From contig OZ022257.1 of the NCBI GenBank assembly GCA_963978905.1, positions 50,610,873 through 50,674,872 of the forward strand: DNA of 64,000 nucleotides, written 5' to 3'. The position numbers were made by a program, and so were the translations under genes. Of the stretch, positions 57,401-64,000 are shown piece by piece (position 1 is the stretch's first letter; the number at the start of each line of letters is the position of its first letter). A model generated the notes under the pieces. It did no database searches. It was not told where the DNA came from and was given only the letters and a program-made list of their open reading frames with translations. This DNA comes from Trichostrongylus colubriformis (lineage: Eukaryota > Nematoda > Chromadorea > Rhabditida > Trichostrongylidae).

Positions 57401-60400
57401 GTGTCTTTTACATATTACTTTCATATGCCACTCTAATAAAGGCCTCACGATTTAACATGTACGAAATCATGAAAATCGACTTCAGAGCAGCAAGACCCAC
57501 AACAAAGATCGCACCAATTATTTACCCCGCCGCAGCCGATAGACCCCTGGGTAAACGTCGAGGCTGTACTCACTGAGCGGCGCTACGAGGCGTCCTGGTA
57601 GCGACAAGCCGCGGGAAGCAACTGCGACTGCGCTGCCCATCAACTGCGACTCCACCCGGCATGGGGAAGCTTTTCCAACGTGGCGTTTACGTGGGAGCAA
57701 ATGTACAATATTGCTACATATTTGACTTCACAAATATGTGCCTTTATTCTTCGACCTTTATATTAACCACAAGTATACCAGCTACGCAGCTATGATCTTG
57801 AAATCAGTAGTAAATCAACCGTCTCGTGAAATGAACCCACTCATGGGTGACTTCATCCCGCACTAGTCATCGGAACACTTGCAACACACCCGACGTCGAG
57901 ACCGTCTTCATAGCTTGCGATGCCGATGGCAAGCCGTGTCCGTCTGTCTTTGCTTCTGCGCATGTGCCATACCGTCTCTCTGCCTGTGTCGCTTCTGCAC
58001 CTTTCCCTGTCACTCTGCCTCCCTGCTAGTGAAGACAGAAACGCTCTGTCGCGAGTATGAACGCGCTATGAACAGAAGATTTCAGAAACGCGAGAAATGC
58101 CTACGGTTCTAGCCGGAGTCAGTTCTGTGGTCTGCCTTTCGTCGTCCGGAGGGGTTAGTCTGTGAATCCTCACAATGTTAATCGTACGATTTTGAGAGAC
58201 GCCAAAGAAAAAGATAAGTGACGGGGACGCTAGCCTGGCGTACCGGACATGCTACTTCGGATTCCCCAGGCCTGGGATTCATTATGTTTCGATGGCAGTT
58301 GATTTGTAGCATTTCCTCTCATTCTCATTTTTTGGTATTATCCTATCCTCGATGTATAATGGCCTCACTTTTGTATGTATTAGGATTATTTCTCACATAC
58401 TGCAGTAAACCAGTATAGTACCACGGGTGTTCTGTCGTTCTGCAGCAATAATTACACAGGTAGTTCATCTCCCTTTGCAGTACTCCTCTCTATATGCGGT
58501 ACGGATAGGCCACTGGAGGGCGGCGCAGGCGTTCGATGCATTTTCATAGGTGAGACAGATGCCCCTGCAAGGTGTGATCCTTAACAATCTCCACGTTCTG
58601 TCGTGGTCCAGTGGCAGTTGAACCACCCATGCAGTGAGCGACACAGCTGCACCAGGCACGACGGCAAAGTGTGAGACTTCAAAATGTCTGGTCGAAAACA
58701 TTTTAAAAAAAACAGTATTTTTCACTTCATTTTAATTTGATTTATCATGAGGTCATGATTTATCATGAGGTCATTTATCATGAGGATTTCATTATCATGA
58801 TTTATCATGAGATACTGAGGAAGACTTTATGTTTAGAAAGGACAATTTTTATTTTTCTGTGGAGTGCGACATGTAGGTTGATCTAGGTTTAGGAGCTTTC
58901 AATAATAGAGTAGTCTTGTGAAGGTGCAAAACCAAGCAAAACTTTCTCCACAACCCAACAGAATGCCTTGGGAGCCCTCGACTTTTGTCTTTTCAGCTGA
59001 ACGTGCTTGGGCTGCTTCTTCCTCATGCAGAACATGAGTATAACATTTGTGAGCATTATTGGAAAGAAGCTACGGACTTCGAGACCTACATGAAAGTGGT
59101 CATATGTGTAAGATTGGCTTTGGGCAGCGAGCGGTTATGGTCTGGCAAAATCCGCATCTTTAATAAGGCTCATGGTTTTGTGCGAGACTGGTGGCTTACA
59201 AAACAAATGTGAGTGAGCATTCGCTTTATATTTGCAATAACGATTACGATCATGTAATGAAAAATGCTGAGACGCTCAGAAGATCGTATCCACCCGAAAA
59301 TTCCAAGTTTTTCGAGGGTGCAGATCGACTAGCCTGCTTCCACGGTTCATTTCAAATGGGAAAATTGGTGCATATTGTCACCTGCCTGAGAGTGATCCCG
59401 TGAGAAGGAATGCTTATCGCTCAATTTTAGGCATTGTTATTCAGAGAAAACAATATGTGCTGTATTCTTCTAGTGTAAAATGTGATGCTCAAGAAGAAGC
59501 ATGCCGACGTTTACTATCGGGACGAATTTGGAGGAGGTTTGAGGGTGGGTCGAGGGAGATCTGTGATGCTATTCGATCTATGGCTCAGTCCACTTTTGAT
59601 GCGAAATACGAAAGACTTTCGCATTCATTTCGAGAGGACTCAAGTAGTGGTGATAACAACTCTTCCAATCACCACGTCAGTGACACTCGCACAAGAAATA
59701 TTGACCAGTTTGCAAGCGTCACTGTACTAGGAAACACTCAAACTTCTTATAAGACCTTACAAGAAGTTCTCTTCTTAAATGTTCTTAAATCTCCTGATTC
59801 TGAGACCATTATTCGCATTTTCACATACCATCAATGCAGTCACTTTCCGTAAAGTTGTGGGAGGTAAAGATTGAGAGATCTGCTACGATACAAGGCTCAA
59901 CTTGAGAACTACATGCAAGCCACTTCTACCACTGATCAAATGTCGTCACCAAATGTATCAGTCTCACGCAAAGTTTATAAAGAACGTGGGCCGGTGTTCG
60001 AGTCAGATGTGAAGTGGAGGCTATTGACATCAGGTGTGCTAGCTAGACTTCGCTGGTATAGACGGCTTCGTAATACGTCTCAACCGGAGAGCAATGGCGG
60101 GGATTTAGAGGCTTGGGTGAGTCGAGATCGAACGGTACAATACGCATTTCGGTTAGTGATGAAGGTGGGGAGTTCGTGGTTCTACCACAGTCACTAGACC
60201 GTGGAATAGCCGGGCTCCATTCGCAGAATTCATCTATACCGACACTTTTAAGGATTTCATCACACAAAGCAAATTTCTCAATCATGTATGGATGACGGTT
60301 GGAACATTTGCCGGAATAGATAGGAATTCTTGACGAGACTCAAAGTTGACAACCGTAGTTGTCCAGTTTTTCATAGTCTTATCAAGACCCACAAACTGGT

Positions 60401-63400
60401 TCCAAACGAGATGTCGTCGATGTTCACCAGACACCTATAAAATACGACCTATCATAAGTGTAATGCCTGACCCACTAATCGTATATCATGCTACCTTGAC
60501 AAAACAGTCAGCCAATAATTCACTAGAATCCCCGCCCATTCGACCAACACGATCCAATTCCGTTTGCACAACTCGATTTTCGGATCGAATTGTGTAATGG
60601 AGTCATTTGTGTTGTCTCGCTTTATACGAACGTACAAAATGAACAAGCTTAGCAGACCTCATCGAAATGTTGGGTAGGCGTGTTAATGAAATTGCGACTT
60701 GTGTTTTGGATAAAGCCCAAATAATGACTCTAGTTGAAGCTTGTTTACGTTGTTACATTTTCTAATGGTCAGGGTTGTATTGCGCTCAGATTGAGGGTTT
60801 GACAGTCATGAGCAGAATAGAATAACCAATACTTCTTACCTCTGTTGTACTGCAGATATATCGACGAATGCTCCATAGCAACATCAACACAATCCGAAAT
60901 GAACGAGTATTTTCGCTTATTGAATGGGCAAAAGCAGTACTTTAGGCTTTCACGGGAAGTGCTAAAACATGGGTGGCTACTATATCTCAATACGTCGGTC
61001 TAGGGTCTGCTTCTATCACCAGGGTAAAGTGGTACCACAAGTCTAGCTGTGAAAATATCTTAATTCATGCGATAGCTCACCCTGCCGCTGTGAAACGTGC
61101 ACTTTCATTGAAAACATGTTCGCAACAGCAAACAGTGTGGAACGACAGGGATCAAAACGTTAGCTCTGTGCATTGCTGCTGGAAATGGGTATGTGGTACC
61201 ATCGCACGAAAGAACCTCATATCTTGGCCAACGACGACAAACGCTAGTCCAAGCAAAATTACTTATATGCATTCCGTTCATCTCTGATAGGGCTAGCGCT
61301 GCAACAAAGCGCAGTATTGTTCAAGCACAGTTACAAAATGATGTTGCTTTAGTGAATATTCCTAATGACAACATGATAGGACAACTTGTTCGCAACAGAC
61401 TATACGATAAGCAGCGCATAACGCCAAACTGCATTGCTTGTCCTCATGCGGAGCCAGCAGGTTGTGATAAGGCTCGCGTTATCTATGAGCTTAGATGTAG
61501 AGCTTGCAGTAGCACATATATTGGAGGAACGGGAAGGGTGCTGACTATACGCGTCAAAGAACATCTAGCTGGGAAAGGCATGGTGTTATAACGACCCTAC
61601 TCGGCAAGCATAATGTTGAGGAGCAGAACGGAAATAACTTGGATGTTATGTGCTCTATTTTGGTGTACGGGACGAAAGTTTCGTCACGGGAAGTGTTAGA
61701 GTCATTCTGGATTTACACAAGAAAGGCACGAATGGATAACCGACTCGAGTGTATCTCGATTAGCAATGAACTCCTGTCTTTTAAATCGCAGTGCGAGTTA
61801 CAGTAAACGACGTGCGCGGCAGTAGTTTCTGCCGTATAAGGAACATCGAGTCAAGTAAGACTCATTCGTCTTTACTGAAACATGTGATATCGGCATGAGC
61901 TGCTGTTCCGCTACTGAAATCTTGGGTGAGTCTGTTATTTCATTACCGGGTTGTCCGAGAGCGATCTCGAAACGACGCCGGAAACGCTAGAAGGGGGAGG
62001 GCGCTTGTTCGGATATTTTGCAAATCAAGAGCTTCGAGCCATCTTCAGGCCTCTGAAGAAGACGAGAAGGTCGAAACGTTAGGCCAATAAAGGTTCCACA
62101 ACTAACCTCGTGTTGGCATACAAAAGAAAAACAATCGACAACAGTTAGACTCTGCTGTGACTGGCTGACCATGTTGCAAGAATTTATAATGAATTACACC
62201 TTTACAACACCACCACACAGTAATCATAACCTTTTTAGGGTGAAGGTCGGGTTTAGGGGTCGAAACATTAGGCCAATGAAGGTGCTACATCTAACCACTT
62301 GTTGGCATATAGAAGAAAAACATTCGTAAAATGTGTAAGGTTCGGTAGGCTCGGTAATTACAACCCACTGTCATGAAAAATTATACTGTGATGGTTTTGG
62401 TGACAGTTTTGCGCTTATCTGTAGAAGACAATTTTCGCTCAGAAAAGGATATGGCTTCCGTCATGAAAGTATTAAACGATAGCCTCATCAAGTTTTCGCT
62501 AAAAGCGTTATTATAGGCCCGTGACCTCACATTTGGAGTACCATTGTTATGACTGCAAAACTGCATGACTTCAGCCAACCATTTGCATGACCAACATTGA
62601 ATATCGTACATTTTATACCTGAATCACGAAATAAACTCATGGATCACTTTCAACTGGGAACGTCTTCTTAAGGCAGGTACTAATGGGTGCTACATGGTTC
62701 AAATGAATGTAGTAAAGTCACTCGGGATGTAACCACGGAAGATCATTTTTCGATATTTTCAACGTTCTCTGAATTTCTTGCATTTAGCTTGGTAGCATTA
62801 ATTATTGTCCTTGTGTATGCTAAAAATTAGAGCCAGGTACATGACTTCTTTCAAAATCGAAAGCGAAGGGGCGGCATAATAGAAGTGTAATTTTTCCTGC
62901 GTTTATTTACTTCAGCATTTGTGTCGTAGTGACAATCACTGTTTCTACATATTCTATTTCTACATATTCTCGCTGGTCTAATAAGCTAATCCAAAGACCG
63001 TGACATCAAATTATGCCTGACAAATGGGAGGTTGGAGACTAGGCACACCCAAAGTTTGTTACTATACACAAAGAAGGCGATGATTGGTTAAGGCTGGCAA
63101 GGATTGCTTTCCTTCTTTGTATACCATTCTCTAAATTAAAATTACAATCGGGATCATCGGAGGGGGGGGGGTGCAGTTGCTTCCGTGGTCAGATGATCAC
63201 CCACAACCACGTAGGCTGTACCTTCATCGAGGCGTAACTGAGAATTTCTGAATTATGCAAAGGCAAAAAACCTAATGCAACTTCACCATGAAGCCCTGGC
63301 TCGTCCACACCCGAGATGATTGTTGGCAGCGACGGTGCCAATGTTTGGAACAATGTGCCACAGAAGGCTTGCGAGTCATGTAGTAAGTTAAGATAATTTA

Positions 63401-63815
63401 TAGTGAAGGAAACGCTGATATGGGGGAGCAGATGATATCGTGGAATTTCTCATGATGCCAATTATCGCACTTTAAGCTTTCCTTTCGCGCAGTTTTGTCG
63501 CGCTGGGCGAATGCCGTGTGGGCTTTATTTCGCCATTGGGGTCCTCTACAGATTTTACTTTATCAGCGTAACATCTATTGCAAAAAGCATTGCCAATATT
63601 TTCGTTCAAACACTCTAGGCAAAAAATTTCGGCATATGCAAAAAGATAATTGCAGGTGGTCCCCAGAAGACTTCATGTTTCACGGTTGGAAGAACGTCGA
63701 GCACCACCGAGGGCATCCGTTCAGCAAAACTATTGATCCGGCAAAATGTGGAGTGGGATTACATGGATGGAACTGGGATCAAAAGTACAAGAAGTCTGCT
63801 ACAGAGCTACGGTAA
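51401..63815 (+). CDS. DUF273-family type II membrane protein (predicted Golgi glycosyltransferase-like), 8 exons
   Basis: Exons: 51401-51594, 52203-52304, 53702-53822, 55689-55767, 55822-55928, 57047-57151, 58997-59208, 63656-63815; every phase agrees, 359 residues. Start MRGSWPAE is chosen because an acceptor AAATTACAG ends at 51399; an in-frame ATG at 51359 lies before it. One N-terminal membrane segment (~20-39) after a basic cytosolic tail suggests a lumenal enzyme. Family signatures: LAVDLDSD, FYKKHCAVIQYLPETDWMLV, LDADTG (DxD-type metal site, ~162-164), IVNPDHCIEEYIDD, ERFFNWEFAAGNYL, SWHGNDQGGLM, GKIRIFNKAHGFVRDWWLT, and EDFMFHGWK near the end. Nematodes have many such genes; the reaction is unknown to me. 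Intron 7 (4.4 kb) holds a Penelope remnant and intron 5 a mariner fold-back. Confidence 0.92.
53823..55688 (+). other. Intron 3 of the DUF273 gene, mostly unexplained
   Basis: 1.9 kb. Apart from the MITE at 55203, nothing named is seen. Open frames at 54118-54403 show no DUF273 signature and the exons on either side join in phase without them. Confidence 0.5.
55203..55356. repeat. GGCCGC/TACTTTGCG MITE (copy 6)
   Basis: CTACGTTCCTACTTTGCGG at the left and GAGCAAAGTATGAACGCACC at the right; pyrimidine-rich core. Lies in intron 3 of the DUF273 gene. Confidence 0.7.
56049..56767. mobile_element. Second fold-back element of mariner transposase 3' ends
   Basis: TTAGGTGTATGCGGAATGGCC at the left faces TATTCTGCATACACCAAA at the right. 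Both ends carry the transposase C-terminus: minus strand FSSPDRWQSWVDSNGFFF (56120-56175) and plus strand DRWQCC-like VDSNGFYFDK (56650-56700). Between lie minus-strand fragments NNAKPHTSQVTRQ (about 56412-56376) and PPYFPNLSATDYHFSGS, the second and third catalytic Asp regions. Frames are broken. Confidence 0.7.
57898..58060. repeat. GGCCGC/TACTTTGCG MITE (copy 7), diverged
   Basis: GACCGTCTTCATAGCTTGCG at the left and CGCGAGTATGAACGCG at the right; core word CACTCTGCCTCCCTGCT is the inverse of the AGCAG..GGCAGAGTG core of other copies. Lies in intron 6 of the DUF273 gene. Confidence 0.6.
59400..61840 (+). pseudogene. Penelope-like retroelement, decayed
   Basis: In intron 7 of the DUF273 gene. 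Order of pieces: EGGEFVVLPQSLDRGIAG (about 60150), a KTHKLVPNE-like word (60388), IRPIISVMPDP (60444), a palm motif remnant CAQIEGLTVMSRI (60782), CRYIDECSIATSTQ (60853; the YxDD site reads YIDE), and from 61433 NCIACPHAEPAGCD, VIYELRCRACSSTYIGGTGR, VKEHLAG, a GIY-YIG endonuclease start with its Cys cluster. RT followed by GIY-YIG defines Penelope-like elements. Stops and frameshifts are frequent in the RT part; 61193-61591 stays open. The 59400-59870 part is assigned only by position. Confidence 0.75.
61990..62335 (+). repeat. Penelope 3' end repeats
   Basis: CTGAAGAAGACGAGAAGGTCGAAACGTTAGGCCAATAAAGG and a second version 220 bp on (GTCGAAACATTAGGCCAATGAAGG), each followed by AACCTCGTGTTGGCATA/AACCACTTGTTGGCATA. 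Such 'GAAGA..GTCGAAACGTT' ends are typical of Penelope-like 3' regions, and a tandem arrangement is usual for the group. Confidence 0.65.
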
Positions 63816-64000
63816 ATTGACCTCCTCCATGTTATTTGCAACATTCCTTTTCGTGCTGTGCATATCTTGAAAAAAAAAACGATCAGAGCACGCAAGTACT
63901 CCGTATAGACCGGCAAAGTGAGCTGTCCAGTCACACAATGTGGTCTCTATGCATCGGCGCCGCAGTATTTGAGGCAAACTAAACATGCTCAGTGTGCATG
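63816..64000. other. Downstream flank of the DUF273 gene
   Basis: No AATAAA within the first 100 bases; an A run at 63869-63880. Nothing else seen before the window ends. Confidence 0.4.

Overview
The window is nuclear DNA of a nematode, most likely a clade V parasite such as a hookworm (an inference). The evidence is many short exons joined across small introns with TTTCAG-type acceptors, acceptors a few bases upstream of start codons that would suit spliced-leader trans-splicing, proteins closest in pattern to nematode families, and a dense load of mariner, piggyBac, Penelope, BEL/Pao and MITE sequences. No prokaryotic, organellar or rRNA content was seen.

Four host genes can be built exon by exon, and every intron phase agrees. 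(1) 231-10339, plus: the last 18 exons of a V-ATPase subunit a gene; its first ~180-200 codons lie to the left of the window. (2) 12504-33378, minus: a complete 17-exon 1,4-alpha-glucan (glycogen) branching enzyme of 675 residues. (3) about 40666-44424, plus: a divergent ETS-domain transcription factor whose first exons are tentative. (4) 51401-63815, plus: an 8-exon type II membrane protein of the nematode DUF273 glycosyltransferase-like family, 359 residues.

The main mobile element is a 10,370-bp BEL/Pao LTR retrotransposon at 12736-23105 (minus). It sits in the last intron of the branching-enzyme gene, in the same transcriptional direction. Its two 580-bp LTRs look identical, it is flanked by a 5-bp duplication GACAG, and its 2626-codon gag-pol-env reading frame is open, so it is young and perhaps active. 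Downstream of env it carries a second frame (387 codons) for a coiled-coil, Arg/Ser-rich protein that I do not recognise. A donor in the 5' leader and an acceptor 6 bases before an internal ATG suggest that this protein is made from a spliced subgenomic RNA.

Other mobile DNA: a piggyBac remnant in intron 7 of the branching enzyme; an internally deleted mariner (46379-46893) with intact ends and an open helix-turn-helix frame; a decayed full-length mariner (49489-50570); two fold-back elements built from mariner transposase 3' ends (37564-38242 and about 56049-56767); and a decayed Penelope-like element in the last intron of the DUF273 gene. Several dispersed MITE and repeat families occur in introns and intergenic DNA. 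The host genes show no shared pathway; the common theme is repeated tolerance of large insertions in introns.
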